Below are positions 47,848 through 56,807 of a stretch of DNA of 64,000 nt, piece after piece. The notes below the pieces were generated by a model. The model saw nothing but the letters and a program-made list of their open reading frames with translations. It did no database searches and was not told the origin of the DNA. Position 1 is the first letter of the stretch. Each line of letters opens with the position of its first letter. Made by a program: the position numbers and the translations under genes. Source of the stretch: CAVPHV01 sp963704825 (GTDB lineage Bacteria; Actinomycetota; Acidimicrobiia; Spongiisociales; UBA5794); the NCBI GenBank assembly GCA_963704825.1, contig CAVPHV010000005.1:335553-399552 (forward strand), in the 5' to 3' direction.

Positions 47848-49628
47848 GGACACTCCCCCAGCTCGGGCAGCGCAACGACGGTGTCGCCATCGACGTCGAC
47901 GGTGGCGGAACCACACCAGAAGTCCTCTCCTTCGGAGTCCTCGCTGGCGCACAATTGGTAGACCACCACGTCGTAGCTGCCGGCGGCGAGCGACACGGGG
48001 TCGGCGAAGTGCGAGTCCCAGGTGCCGTCGTGATCGAAATGGGGCGGCAGCATCATCTCACCGGTGCCCGACGCCGGCATGGCGAGGATCGGGACCAGGC
48101 CGGGGTTGGCTGCCCAGCGCAGGTGGTCCCCCTCCATGTGGCGGGGCATCGCCATGTGGAAGTTGACGAGCCCGGCCGGCCAGACCTCACCGCGCCCGAT
48201 CTCGTTGAGTGTGGTCCCCGCCGCCAGCACGTAGGCATCCACCCGGCAGAAGTCGTACCCATCGCGACCCAGGGCGCTGTCGAACTCCACCCACAGTCGG
48301 CCGTCGGCGTTTTCCGGCGGCAGAGTGCGGCGGGCGATCTCCTCGGGTCGGCCGATCGGTTCCAGATTGCACGGCTGGAGCTCAGGTACGTCGACGATCG
48401 TGTTCCCGTTGACCCCGACCGGCACCTGGAGGCAGTAGTCGGGGGCAGCCAGGTACTGCTGATACGCGCCGGGCCCGCCGACGTAGGCGCCGACGAACAG
48501 TTCGTAGGCACCGCCGGGCATCACCGCTTGCTCATCGTGGCGGATGAGGTTGCAGAGGTTGGCCTCGAAGTACTCACCCTGCCCGGCGATAGGGCGGAGG
48601 GTCTCCGCGGGTACGTCCTGCTGCCGCATCTCGGGTGGGAAGTCGCCCACGTTCGAGCATATGGCGGCCTGGTAGGGCTCGATGCTGCGGACGTCGGCGA
48701 AGTCGGTGCCGGCCGGCAGCAGCACGGACAGCAGCGTGCGGCTGCCCAGTTCGGGTTGGAGCGGGTAGCGGACCGCAACGGTGCCGGGAGCGCCGAGGGT
48801 GAGCACGGATGTGTCGCAGTTGGCGTCTGCCCAGGTTTGGATGTCCTCGAGGGCCGTATCGGAGGCTGCCTTGGCTTGGTCCCAGGGGATGACGCCCCAC
48901 TCGGCACGGGCGGTGGCCTCGTCGACGTCGAGGCTGAAGTTGTTGTCGCGGAACATGGTCATGCGGCGCCGCTGGATGTCCACCGCGACCGCCCAGTCGG
49001 CCTGGACCTCGTCGGGGACGAGTCGATCGCCGGCGGCGAGCGCAAGTTCGTAGCGGTCGAGGTTCTCGAACCAGATGTGCCCATCGAAGTGCTCCTCGTA
49101 CCGGAGGATGTATTCGAACTCGGGCCAGCGGGCGCAGTAGTCGCCGCAGGCCTCGATCGCCCAGTCGTCGATGGCGGCCACCGCCTCATCGGCCCGGGTG
49201 ACGGTGGCCTCGTGGCCGCCGGCGCCGTAGGCCATGGTGGTGTGGGCGAGCCGCAAGACGAGGTCGCTGTAGTTGGTGATGAAGAGGAGGTCGGAGGTCG
49301 CGGTGTAGGCGCCGTAGAGGGTGTCCCAGTGGCGGCGGATGGCGGGCGGTACGACGGCGTCGACCTCCTCCATCGTGAGGTCGTGCGAGATCATCGTCTT
49401 GCTGACGTCGGCGGTCGGGTCGCCGAGCAGATCGAACGAGGTCTCGCCGCCGACGGTGCCAAGCAGCGTGGTGCGAGCTTCGGGCCAGCGGGCACAGAAC
49501 TGGGCGACATTGCCGGTCGGGATGGGCTCATCGACGGGGTCGGCTGTGGTGTCGGAGGCGCACGAAGCGAGGACTATCGCCATCACCCCCATGGCGATCC
49601 CAGCCCGTTTCAGCCCCGCATCGCGCAT
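47844..49628 (-). CDS. large lipoprotein of unknown function (594 aa), first gene of ABC exporter operon
   Basis: The signal peptide ends in VLASC (Cys23). The N-terminal half is helical (AQFCARWPEAR, CARWPEFEYIL: two CARWPE units suggest an internal duplication). The C-terminal half is beta-rich with several Cys (VVYQLCASEDSEGEDFWCG) and resembles a string of Ig-like strands (ATVDVDGDTVVALPELGEC). No named family. As the first gene of a unit with two ABC-2 modules it may be the extracytoplasmic partner or a protein they affect. Confidence 0.8.
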   Translation of the reverse strand: MRDAGLKRAGIAMGVMAIVLASCASDTTADPVDEPIPTGNVAQFCARWPEARTTLLGTVGGETSFDLLGDPTADVSKTMISHDLTMEEVDAVVPPAIRRHWDTLYGAYTATSDLLFITNYSDLVLRLAHTTMAYGAGGHEATVTRADEAVAAIDDWAIEACGDYCARWPEFEYILRYEEHFDGHIWFENLDRYELALAAGDRLVPDEVQADWAVAVDIQRRRMTMFRDNNFSLDVDEATARAEWGVIPWDQAKAASDTALEDIQTWADANCDTSVLTLGAPGTVAVRYPLQPELGSRTLLSVLLPAGTDFADVRSIEPYQAAICSNVGDFPPEMRQQDVPAETLRPIAGQGEYFEANLCNLIRHDEQAVMPGGAYELFVGAYVGGPGAYQQYLAAPDYCLQVPVGVNGNTIVDVPELQPCNLEPIGRPEEIARRTLPPENADGRLWVEFDSALGRDGYDFCRVDAYVLAAGTTLNEIGRGEVWPAGLVNFHMAMPRHMEGDHLRWAANPGLVPILAMPASGTGEMMLPPHFDHDGTWDSHFADPVSLAAGSYDVVVYQLCASEDSEGEDFWCGSATVDVDGDTVVALPELGECP

Positions 49629-49853
49629 TCCCGACCCGACCGTAGGCGGACGGCCCCGCGGCCGCTAGGGACGAAAGGCCCGGAGCCGGTTCTGAGAAGC
49701 GGACCAATGGGGAGTGCCGGAGCCCCACCGCAGCGCCTTCAGGGTGGTCAGGGTCCAACCAGGGGATCACCCGATGGTGCCGACGGCCGGCCTGCTGCAC
49801 ACTCGAGGTATGGAATTCACCCCAACCTCCGTCGCTGAGAGGAAGTGTTCGTG

Positions 49854-50051
49854 ATGTTGATCTTCTTGGCCTGGCTCGCCCTCGCCTTTGTCTCCCTGCC
49901 CGTCGCCCTCTTGGCGCTGGTGCTCTACCCCATCGTGTGGGTGCTCGCCCTCCCGTTCCGCCTGATCGGAATCTCGGTGGCGGCCGTGTTTGATCTGATC
50001 GGCGCGCTGGTCAGGCTGCCGGCACGGCTCCTGCGCGGCTCAGCGGCCTGA
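49854..50051 (+). CDS. small membrane protein (65 aa)
   Basis: MLIFLAWLALAFVSLPVALLALVLYP is one long or two short helices, then IVWVLALPFRLIGISVAAVFDLIGALVRL and a basic end (LPARLLRGSA). The pattern with LPFRLIG recalls small bacterial membrane proteins of unknown role. GAGAGGAAG lies 10 bases upstream of ATG 49854; GTG 49851 and 49845 are in-frame alternatives. It is convergent with the next gene. The gap 49629-49853 shows no other feature. Confidence 0.65.
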   Translation: MLIFLAWLALAFVSLPVALLALVLYPIVWVLALPFRLIGISVAAVFDLIGALVRLPARLLRGSAA

Positions 50052-50061
50052 GGCTGATCGC

Positions 50062-51369
50062 TCACAGATTTGGGGCCCCGTTGCCTGCCGGTACTCGGCC
50101 GAGGAGCGCAAGCGTGGCGAGACGCGACAGCATCTCTGCGGTCTGGCTCGCCGCCGGGGCGTCGGAAAGCCCCAGTCTGTGGCAAACCTCGAGCAGTTTG
50201 TGGAGCTGCCCGAATTGGCGGAGGTGGATGTGGCGTCGCACGGCGATCGTGAACAGCATTCCTGCGATAGCGTCGCGTTCTTCACCGCTCAACCGGCGGA
50301 ACTCGACCATCCAGTGAAGATCAGCTGATCCATCCTCGAGAAAGGGAAGGATCTGCGCGGCACTGCCGGCCACCGCGCCGTCGACCGGGATACGCACCGG
50401 AGGAGCCTTCCCCGGTTGCAGGCTTGTCGCACAGAGCAATCCCATCACGTATGCCGTGTGATAGGCGGTAGCCAGCAGGTAGTCGCTGCGCTCGTCGCCT
50501 TGGAGGCCCTCGAGACGCTCCAGGCGGGTGGATGGCGCCGCAAGGAACCCCACCTGGTCTTCGACGCCCGCCAGCACGCGAAAGCCAAAAGTGGCCGCCG
50601 CGCTCCACGGCTGCCCGGTGAGTGGCCACGCCAGGAGCACTTCGCCGCCAAGGTCGTAGTCCTGCTCATCGAGACATCTCGCCACCGCCGCCTCCGCCTC
50701 GCCAAGGATGTCGTCCGTTGGCCTGGGCCAGCCAGTGGGGTGCACATTGAAGTCGGCGATGTACATCAAGCCGTGGGCAAACGCGTAGACGTCCTCGCGA
50801 CTGCCGCTCAGAACATCCATGGGCTGGTTCACGACGGATCCAAGAGCCGCAAGCGAGGGAGCCGCCACCCACTCAGCAGACTTGTCGTGCCAGTTGTTCT
50901 GCAACCACTCTTGTTCGAGCACCCGGTAGGGAACCCGCTCCCGGCCCGACCGGGGCTGTGCTCCGGCTGCTTGTCCCAGGAGCTGGTCAAAACCGGGATC
51001 TGGGAAGCCAATGCGGGTGAGAAGGACGTGCGCCGCGGCGTAGTCCCACGCCAGGGCCGGTTCGAGACAGACCCCAAGCAGCATGCGCTCGTCGCGGGCG
51101 TAAGGAATCAGCTCCTGGGCCAACTCGTCGACGGTGGAGCGAACATCCTCGTCGCTGTCCGCGGTGCTCGCAGCAAAGAGGAGCAGTGCGGTTTCCGAGA
51201 TCAACTTCTCGGGCCGCAAGTTGTTCACCGGCTCAGCCGGGTCCGTGTAGCCGTCTGGGACAAGGCGATCGATGACCTTGCGGGCGATCCCCAGCACCTG
51301 GGTCAAGCGCCGCGCAAGGTCATCGTGCGGCCACGTGGTCTCGTCGTGGCCCTCGGACTGCGCGCTCAT
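50062..51369 (-). CDS. hypothetical helical protein (435 aa)
   Basis: A soluble helical protein with RRLTQVLGIARKVIDRL and EKLISETALLLFAASTA near the start, then DYAAAHVLLTRIGFPDPGFD and FAHGLMYIADFN. No catalytic motif or membrane helix is visible, and I do not recognise the family. The ATG at 51369 has a weak RBS (GGTGA); upstream in-frame codons are possible starts. It follows a small protein gene by 34 bp on the same strand and the two probably form one unit. Confidence 0.7.
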   Translation of the reverse strand: MSAQSEGHDETTWPHDDLARRLTQVLGIARKVIDRLVPDGYTDPAEPVNNLRPEKLISETALLLFAASTADSDEDVRSTVDELAQELIPYARDERMLLGVCLEPALAWDYAAAHVLLTRIGFPDPGFDQLLGQAAGAQPRSGRERVPYRVLEQEWLQNNWHDKSAEWVAAPSLAALGSVVNQPMDVLSGSREDVYAFAHGLMYIADFNVHPTGWPRPTDDILGEAEAAVARCLDEQDYDLGGEVLLAWPLTGQPWSAAATFGFRVLAGVEDQVGFLAAPSTRLERLEGLQGDERSDYLLATAYHTAYVMGLLCATSLQPGKAPPVRIPVDGAVAGSAAQILPFLEDGSADLHWMVEFRRLSGEERDAIAGMLFTIAVRRHIHLRQFGQLHKLLEVCHRLGLSDAPAASQTAEMLSRLATLALLGRVPAGNGAPNL

Positions 51370-51403
51370 GTCACCGCGTAGTTTCGCCTGTGGATTCGAG
51401 ACG

Positions 51404-51715
51404 TCAGCCGCGAAGGTTCCCCGTTTCCTCATGGAGCCGGTTGAGATCCTCAAAGATCGGGCCCGGCCCAGGACCGAGGATGAAGAGCCGAATGAAGCCC
51501 CTCATCGTTCCACAGAAACTCTCCCATGGCTCGTCTGCGAGCGAGAGGCTCGGTCCGGACTGCGCGAAGGCCTTCCCGATGGCATCGAAGTCCACCGCTT
51601 TGGTCTCGAGTAGCTGACCGACGATCTCTTGGTGATTCACCCGTTGGGCCATCTCCTCATCCCCTTCTTTCTCCCGCTGCCTTTTCGGCTGCGGACTGTC
51701 GGCTGCTTTAAGCAT
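51404..51715 (-). CDS. small protein (103 aa), possible partner of the 435-aa protein
   Basis: A basic start (SPQPKRQREK) is followed by a helical body: QRVNHQEIVGQLLETKAVDF, then FAQSGPSLSLADEPWESFCG and MRGFIRLFI. The WESFCGTMRGF segment looks conserved in style but I cannot name it. Starts at ATG 51715 or, for an 82-aa form, ATG 51652 (AGGAG lies immediately adjacent). It could be a small adaptor or a precursor peptide; no cleavage motif such as GG is clear. The gap 51716-52017 shows nothing else. Confidence 0.5.
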   Translation of the reverse strand: MLKAADSPQPKRQREKEGDEEMAQRVNHQEIVGQLLETKAVDFDAIGKAFAQSGPSLSLADEPWESFCGTMRGFIRLFILGPGPGPIFEDLNRLHEETGNLRG

Positions 51716-52017
51716 ATCCCCCGCCACCGTCGGTTGTGGGGTGCTTGTAGCAGGTTGCGACGGCGCCGGTTCGGGCGCACGGACCGCAACGTACCCACGG
51801 CGAGATACGGTTGGGGGGCCGGTTCGCCCCCATCCACTTCGCTGGGGCGGCCGGCGATCGACTCGGCTCGGGACCTCAGCCTCTGTCGCTCGCGGCCGTC
51901 GTGGATGAAGCTGTGTGAGCGGCAGGGTTCGGCCTCGACGACCGCTGATTCGGTGGAGCCGGGGATTCACCCCGCTTCAACGCACGAGCCGAGTCCAACG
52001 GATGGAGGGGATTGGCC

Positions 52018-52467
52018 ATGGGCAAGTGGGTAGCCGGAATCGCGGCCAGCGTCATTGCCGCACTCATCGTTTGGCAGGTGATCGAGATCCTGGACAAGCC
52101 CGATCCGAGCGCACCAACTCTGAAGGTGACCGCCTGGTCCACGCCGGAGGAAGTGGACATCGGCAAGACCATGGAGATCTTCGTCAAGGTTCTCGAGGAG
52201 GACGACACGCCGGTGCCGGATGCAAGTGTTCAGCTCACACCAACGTCCGGATCGTTCCTTTGGGCGGCTTCAGGTACCGATCCGATCCGAGGGACGACGG
52301 ATTCGAACGGGCTCTACTCCATGACATTCCAGACCGTGGTGCAGGTCGGCATCATCGGCGGCGATCCACCACCGGCCAACTCGAAGACCGGAACGATCAG
52401 CATCCTCGTGCGCCAAGACGGCTACCAGGACGGCCACGCAGACCTGACCGTGAAAGCCAAGGAGTGA
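52018..52467 (+). CDS. membrane-anchored Ig-like domain protein (149 aa)
   Basis: An N-terminal helix (GIAASVIAALIVWQVIEIL, residues about 6-24) serves as anchor or signal. The rest is one beta-sandwich: LKVTAWSTPEEVDIGKTMEI, then FVKVLEEDDTPVPDASVQLTP and GTTDSNGLYSMTF, the Big_1/carboxypeptidase-regulatory-type pattern. GGAGGGG lies eight bases before ATG 52018. Function unknown, extracytoplasmic. Confidence 0.75.
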   Translation: MGKWVAGIAASVIAALIVWQVIEILDKPDPSAPTLKVTAWSTPEEVDIGKTMEIFVKVLEEDDTPVPDASVQLTPTSGSFLWAASGTDPIRGTTDSNGLYSMTFQTVVQVGIIGGDPPPANSKTGTISILVRQDGYQDGHADLTVKAKE

Positions 52468-52573
52468 GTTCGCCGGCGGACGAGGCGATTCGGTGTGGCG
52501 TGCGGGCCTTTTGGCTCTGGGAACGCCCGGGATCCCGGTCGTAGGGTTGCACCTGAGATCGAAAGAAGGTGCG

Positions 52574-53803
52574 ATGGCCAGGAAGCGACGTGGGTTCGAT
52601 ACGGAGTCGGTGCACGCGGGGACCCCGCCGGATCCGTTGTATGGGGCGGTGTCGGTGCCGATCTACCAGTCGTCGACGTTTGCGTTCGACAGCGTCGACC
52701 AGGGAGCGGGCCGCTTTGCGGGGACTGAGGATGGGTACATCTACACCAGGATGGGGAACCCGACGGTGGCGGCGCTGGAGGAAGCGGTGGCGCTGCTCGA
52801 GGGCGGGTACGGGGCGCTGGCGACATCGTCGGGGATGGCGGCCATCAGCAACGTGTTCTTCACGTACCTGGAGGCGGGCGCTCACGTGGTGGGCACGGAC
52901 TCGGTGTATGGGCCATCACGGGTGGTGGTCGAGAAGTACTTCAGCCGGTTTGGGGTCGAGTCGAGCTTCGTGGACACGTCGGATGTGGAGAACATCAAGG
53001 CGGCCATCCGGCCCGAGACGACGATGCTGTACGTCGAGACGCCGGAGAATCCGACGATCCGGCTGACGGATATTGCGGCGTGCGCCAAGGTTGCCCGGGA
53101 GCATGGGCTGCTGCTGGTGGTGGACAACACCTTTGCGACGCCGCTGCTGCAGCAGCCGTTGGAGTTGGGGGCGGACATCGTGGTGCATTCGATGACGAAG
53201 TTCCTCAACGGGCATGCGGATGTGGTGGCGGGCATCATCGTGACGTCGACCGAAGAGCAGTGGTACCGGCTGCGGGTGGCGCTGAATCACCACGGCGGAT
53301 GCATCGATCCGCACCAGGCGTGGCTGGTGCATCGAGGCCTGAAGACGCTGGGGTTGCGAGTGCGCCAGGCGCAGGCCAACGCGATGGCGATCTCAGAGCT
53401 GCTGCATGCCCACCCTGCGGTGGAGTGGATCCGCTATCCGGGGGCGGAGGATCACCCGCAACGGGAATTGGTGCAGCGCCAGATGGACGGGCCGGGTGCG
53501 GTGCTGTGTTTCGGGGTGAAGGGCGGCCTCGAGGGCGGCAAGCAACTGATGCAGAGCGTGAAGCTGGCGACCCTGGCTGTGTCGCTCGGCGGAGTGGAGA
53601 CGCTGATCGAGCACCCCGCCTCGATGACCCACGCCAGCATGGCCAAGGAAGCCCGCGAAGCCGCCGGCATCACCGACAATCTGATCCGCCTCGCGGTCGG
53701 CTGCGAGGACGCCGCTGACCTGGTGGCAGACTTGGAAGCGGCGTTGGACGGGTTGACAGCAGGGCCGCCGGTCGACGTAGGTGCAGATGGGGCGCCAAAC
53801 TAG
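52574..53803 (+). CDS. PLP-dependent Cys/Met metabolism enzyme (methionine gamma-lyase/cystathionine gamma-lyase type)
   Basis: A 409-aa fold-type I enzyme: FDTESVHAGTPPDPLYGAVS, YTRMGNPT, TSSGMAAISNVF, VVDNTFATPLLQQPLELGAD and the PLP Lys in SMTKFLNGH. PLP-dependent gamma-elimination of a sulfur amino acid is likely; exact substrate (methionine, cystathionine or O-acetylhomoserine) is not settled. The ATG at 52574 has AAGAAGG upstream. Codon use changes along the gene, with mostly G in third position up to about 53550 and then C, unlike its neighbours. A relic of a related gene lies at 55058-55126. Confidence 0.93.
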   Translation: MARKRRGFDTESVHAGTPPDPLYGAVSVPIYQSSTFAFDSVDQGAGRFAGTEDGYIYTRMGNPTVAALEEAVALLEGGYGALATSSGMAAISNVFFTYLEAGAHVVGTDSVYGPSRVVVEKYFSRFGVESSFVDTSDVENIKAAIRPETTMLYVETPENPTIRLTDIAACAKVAREHGLLLVVDNTFATPLLQQPLELGADIVVHSMTKFLNGHADVVAGIIVTSTEEQWYRLRVALNHHGGCIDPHQAWLVHRGLKTLGLRVRQAQANAMAISELLHAHPAVEWIRYPGAEDHPQRELVQRQMDGPGAVLCFGVKGGLEGGKQLMQSVKLATLAVSLGGVETLIEHPASMTHASMAKEAREAAGITDNLIRLAVGCEDAADLVADLEAALDGLTAGPPVDVGADGAPN

Positions 53804-53934
53804 GGAGAGCCACAAGTCAACTCGCGCTCACGCTCGCGCCCGGCGTAGCGTGCCGATGGGCGCTCACGAGAATGAGCCGATTGCCCCTACGCCCGTCGGG
53901 CCACCAGCAGGAACATGGATGGTGGAGGCCGGCC

Positions 53935-54906
53935 ATGACGACTCGGTGGATCCAGGTCTTGGTTGTTCTGGTGGTACTGGTCGGAAGTTGCAGCAGCACT
54001 GATACCGGCCCAACTACTTCGTCGTCCGCGCCCGAACCGGTCACGACCTCTACGGTTCCCACCGCCACCCCGCATCCCCCCACAACCACGGCAACCTCTG
54101 CGGCGGCGCCCACCATGACGAGTTCGACCACCACATCGACGACGTCTCCGGTGCCGCCGATGTTGCAGGTCACCGACCCACTGAACGGCACCACGGTTCA
54201 CCACGGGGCCTACACGTTCAGGGGTGTCACCGACCCGGGCTGCACGGTCAGCGTCGCAGATCGCTACCACGCAAAGGTCGAAGCCGATGGGACCTGGGCT
54301 CTCGATCTGGTGCTCCATCTCGGCGACAACGCCACCACGGTCGTGGCCACCGATGGGAACGGCCTTGACACCAGAACCCGAATCACCGTCACCTACCAAC
54401 CCGACTTGACCCTCCGCGCCGATGGGTTGGGACCCTTCAACTTCGGCGACCCTCTCGACGAAGTTGCCGAAGGACTCACTGCTCTCCTCGGGCCATCGCT
54501 CATCGACCTCAGCAAGCCACCTGATGGGGACACCTGCTGGGCCGAAGTGGGCTGTCTCGCATGGGACGGCCTCTATGTCGAGTTCAATGGCGCAGAGTCC
54601 TCCGAGGAATTCGACGTCGATCACTTCGGCGGGTGGTCTACATGGAGTGGCGAGGATCTCCGGCTTGCGACGGCGAACGGCATCGGCCCCGGTGCAACGG
54701 CCGGAGCAATGGCAGCCGCGTTCGGCGATGGGCTGGATTGGTGGGGGGACCCCGAGCAGACCATCTGCTGCGGCTGGCGCTGGAGCGTCGAGGATCCCAC
54801 GACCGGGAGGCTCCTGTTCTTCGGTTACCTCAGCGGAAGCGAACAAGACCCGTCAACCACGATGACCTGGATGGGCAGCGGATCGACCTTCTGGAACATG
54901 CACTGA
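53935..54906 (+). CDS. lipoprotein with Ig-like domain (323 aa)
   Basis: The signal peptide ends in LVGSC (Cys19), then a Ser/Thr/Pro linker to about residue 75. LQVTDPLNGTTVHHGAYTFR and TVSVADRYHAKVEADGTWAL are an Ig-like sandwich; ATTVVATDGNGLDTRTRITV closes it. The C-terminal part is a separate acidic beta domain (DPLDEVAEGLTALLGPSL, then DGDTCWAEVGCLAWDGLYVE). GGTGGAGG seven bases before ATG 53935 supports the start. Function unknown. Confidence 0.8.
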   Translation: MTTRWIQVLVVLVVLVGSCSSTDTGPTTSSSAPEPVTTSTVPTATPHPPTTTATSAAAPTMTSSTTTSTTSPVPPMLQVTDPLNGTTVHHGAYTFRGVTDPGCTVSVADRYHAKVEADGTWALDLVLHLGDNATTVVATDGNGLDTRTRITVTYQPDLTLRADGLGPFNFGDPLDEVAEGLTALLGPSLIDLSKPPDGDTCWAEVGCLAWDGLYVEFNGAESSEEFDVDHFGGWSTWSGEDLRLATANGIGPGATAGAMAAAFGDGLDWWGDPEQTICCGWRWSVEDPTTGRLLFFGYLSGSEQDPSTTMTWMGSGSTFWNMH

Positions 54907-55057
54907 CGCAGCTACCGGACCGGCTCCGACGCCAGCACCAGGTCGACAACAGGGTGTCTGCACGACACCGAGCGGCACCGACCGCTGACCCGGCCAGGTA
55001 GGTGGAATACATCACATCGCGCAGTCAACGACGCGAAGTCCTGTCGAAGGGGTTGTG

Positions 55058-55126
55058 CTGGGGTTGCGGGTGCGCCAGGCGCAGACGAATGCGATGGCGA
55101 TCTCTGAACTGCTGCACGCCCATCCC
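55058..55126 (+). pseudogene. relic of a second PLP gamma-lyase gene
   Basis: The 69 bases encode LGLRVRQAQTNAMAISELLH followed by AHP, which match residues LGLRVRQAQANAMAISELLH of the gene at 52574-53803. Most base differences fall in third codon positions, so this comes from a diverged paralogue, not a fresh copy of the intact gene. Homology stops at both ends, with no start or PLP site. It lies in the patchy 54907-55197 gap. Confidence 0.75.
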
Positions 55127-55197
55127 TCCAACAAAGATCACGCCGTCGTTGTTGGTGAAGACAGGGATCTCGGCGCTGGAGCCTTACGGGGTGCGGA

Positions 55198-56547
55198 TCA
55201 TCTCGGCGGCTGCAGCCAGAGCGTCGCCACACTCGGGATCGGCCGGGTACTTCTGGACAGGACACCGGGGGCCGGCCCAGGCGTGGGGATCGAGGAGCCG
55301 AGTGGCGCCAGCACCACCAGCGGTGTGATCGTGAATGCCAGCCCGCCGTCGACAGCAACGGCTTCCGGGTCGATCACCACACGCAGCGGTTGCCCGGTGG
55401 TCTCGTCGTAGACCACCTCGACATCGGTACCGTCCTGGATTGCTCGATCGATCAGGTCGAGGACCTGTTCGATCGTCGGTGTGTCATAGAGAGCGCTGTC
55501 CTGAAAGGCTCCACCTGGAGGCGCGGCACCCGACCAGAACTGGTCGTCGCGGACCGTGACCTCGAAGGGCCCGCTGGCCGATGCCGGACATTCGCAGTGA
55601 TACTCGACGGCATACCGGTAGTCGGTGAGCCCGGCGGCTGCCCACCGTGAGCTCGCCGCAGCGAGTTCAGCGACGTCGCCCTCGTCGACGGAACTCGCAA
55701 GTTTCTCGATCGGCCCGATCAGGTCGGTGGTGACCACGATTTCGAAGCGGTCCGTCAACGGCCCGCCGTTGTCGAGTCCTTCGGCGACGACCCGGAACCA
55801 GCGTGGGTATCCGAACTCGGGGTCGATGCGAACATCCACCTCGAGGATTCCTTCGTCAACCAGGGCGGCAGAGTCGCTGAACCAGTCCTCGAGGTCGTCG
55901 AACGCAGCGTCGAGTGAGCCCGGGAATAGCCGGCGGGATTCCCGGGCTGCCTCATCCAACGGCCGTTCTTCAGTGACCCGACCGGCCCGAACCGTGACCT
56001 CGAAGGTGCCCTGCTCGCCGCACGTGCAGTCGGCCCGGAAGAGGAAGCGGTGATCCTCCAGATTGAGTGCTTCCCACCGCCGGCGAGCCTGCATCAGCTC
56101 TTTCAATGTGGCAACGATGGGCATCGCTTCGAGGTCGTCATATCGGTTGTCAACGTCGAGGAGGCCGTCACGGTCGTTGTCGATGGCGACGGCGATCGGG
56201 TAGCCAAGGTCGCGGTCGTAGCTGACCTGGACATCGGCGCCCCCGCGGATGGCTGCCTCAACTTCCTCGAAGACATCATCGACCGTGGTCTGCGTCTGGG
56301 AGGCCAACGAGACGATTTCCCCGGCGCGAACGGCAACGGTTTGGCTGGTGCATCCGTCGCACCTTGCGGTGAAGGTGTAGTCCGCAGGTGCCGACGCCTG
56401 CCAAACCGCTCGGGCGTCGCCGAGGGCGACGAGCGGCTCGACCGGCGAACCGTCCGCTTCGGCGGGCACGGTGCTCGACGGGGTGTGGTCGACGGCGCAC
56501 GCACTTACGAGCATGGCCACGACAAGCAACACAACCGACGGCTTCAT
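55198..56547 (-). CDS. lipoprotein with three DUF6174-like domains (449 aa)
   Basis: A lipobox VSAC (Cys17), then three repeats of a W-x8-DY-x-F core followed by a Cys-rich strand: DYTFTARCDGCTSQTVAVRA, DHRFLFRADCTCGEQGTFEV and DYRYAVEYHCECPASASGPF. Each is followed by a VxVRxG segment and a DLGYP- or EFGYP-like block. This is the DUF6174 pattern; the third unit ends VVYDETTGQPLRVVI. The last 30 residues (GPAPGVLSRSTRPIPSVATL) look out of frame, because another minus-strand frame of 55200-55300 reads CPVQKYPADPECGDALAAAA. The natural end may be altered. Confidence 0.8.
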   Translation of the reverse strand: MKPSVVLLVVAMLVSACAVDHTPSSTVPAEADGSPVEPLVALGDARAVWQASAPADYTFTARCDGCTSQTVAVRAGEIVSLASQTQTTVDDVFEEVEAAIRGGADVQVSYDRDLGYPIAVAIDNDRDGLLDVDNRYDDLEAMPIVATLKELMQARRRWEALNLEDHRFLFRADCTCGEQGTFEVTVRAGRVTEERPLDEAARESRRLFPGSLDAAFDDLEDWFSDSAALVDEGILEVDVRIDPEFGYPRWFRVVAEGLDNGGPLTDRFEIVVTTDLIGPIEKLASSVDEGDVAELAAASSRWAAAGLTDYRYAVEYHCECPASASGPFEVTVRDDQFWSGAAPPGGAFQDSALYDTPTIEQVLDLIDRAIQDGTDVEVVYDETTGQPLRVVIDPEAVAVDGGLAFTITPLVVLAPLGSSIPTPGPAPGVLSRSTRPIPSVATLWLQPPR

Positions 56548-56807
56548 GGAGTTTTGATGTCGCGACCCGTCGCTTCGGTTCCTCGAATCACACCTCTTGT
56601 CGGCACGGCAGCCGGGCGGCAGGGGCTTTCTGACTTCACACCCTTACAGCGTTGCGATCAGGAGCGGGCAGCACCGAAACGCTTCGAGGATCCACGCGAC
56701 AAGCGGTACATCTTCGTCGACGGCCAGCACACGCCTGACGAGGGCAGAGCCGCGATGGTCGATGTCCTGCACGCAGCGGGTACGACCAAATCGGGGGTTG
56801 ATCCACC
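56548..56807. other. gap between DUF6174 lipoprotein and CLC genes, with a coding-like stretch
   Basis: No complete gene. Plus-strand frame from about 56641 to 56820 reads ERAAPKRFEDPRDKRYIFVD followed by GQHTPDEGRAAMVDVLHAAG, protein-like and free of stops, but without start, RBS or recognisable family. It may be a decayed gene fragment. Confidence 0.3.

Noticed and set aside
47955..49838. 627-codon plus-strand open frame
   Set aside because: Antisense to the exporter-operon lipoprotein gene; no domain.
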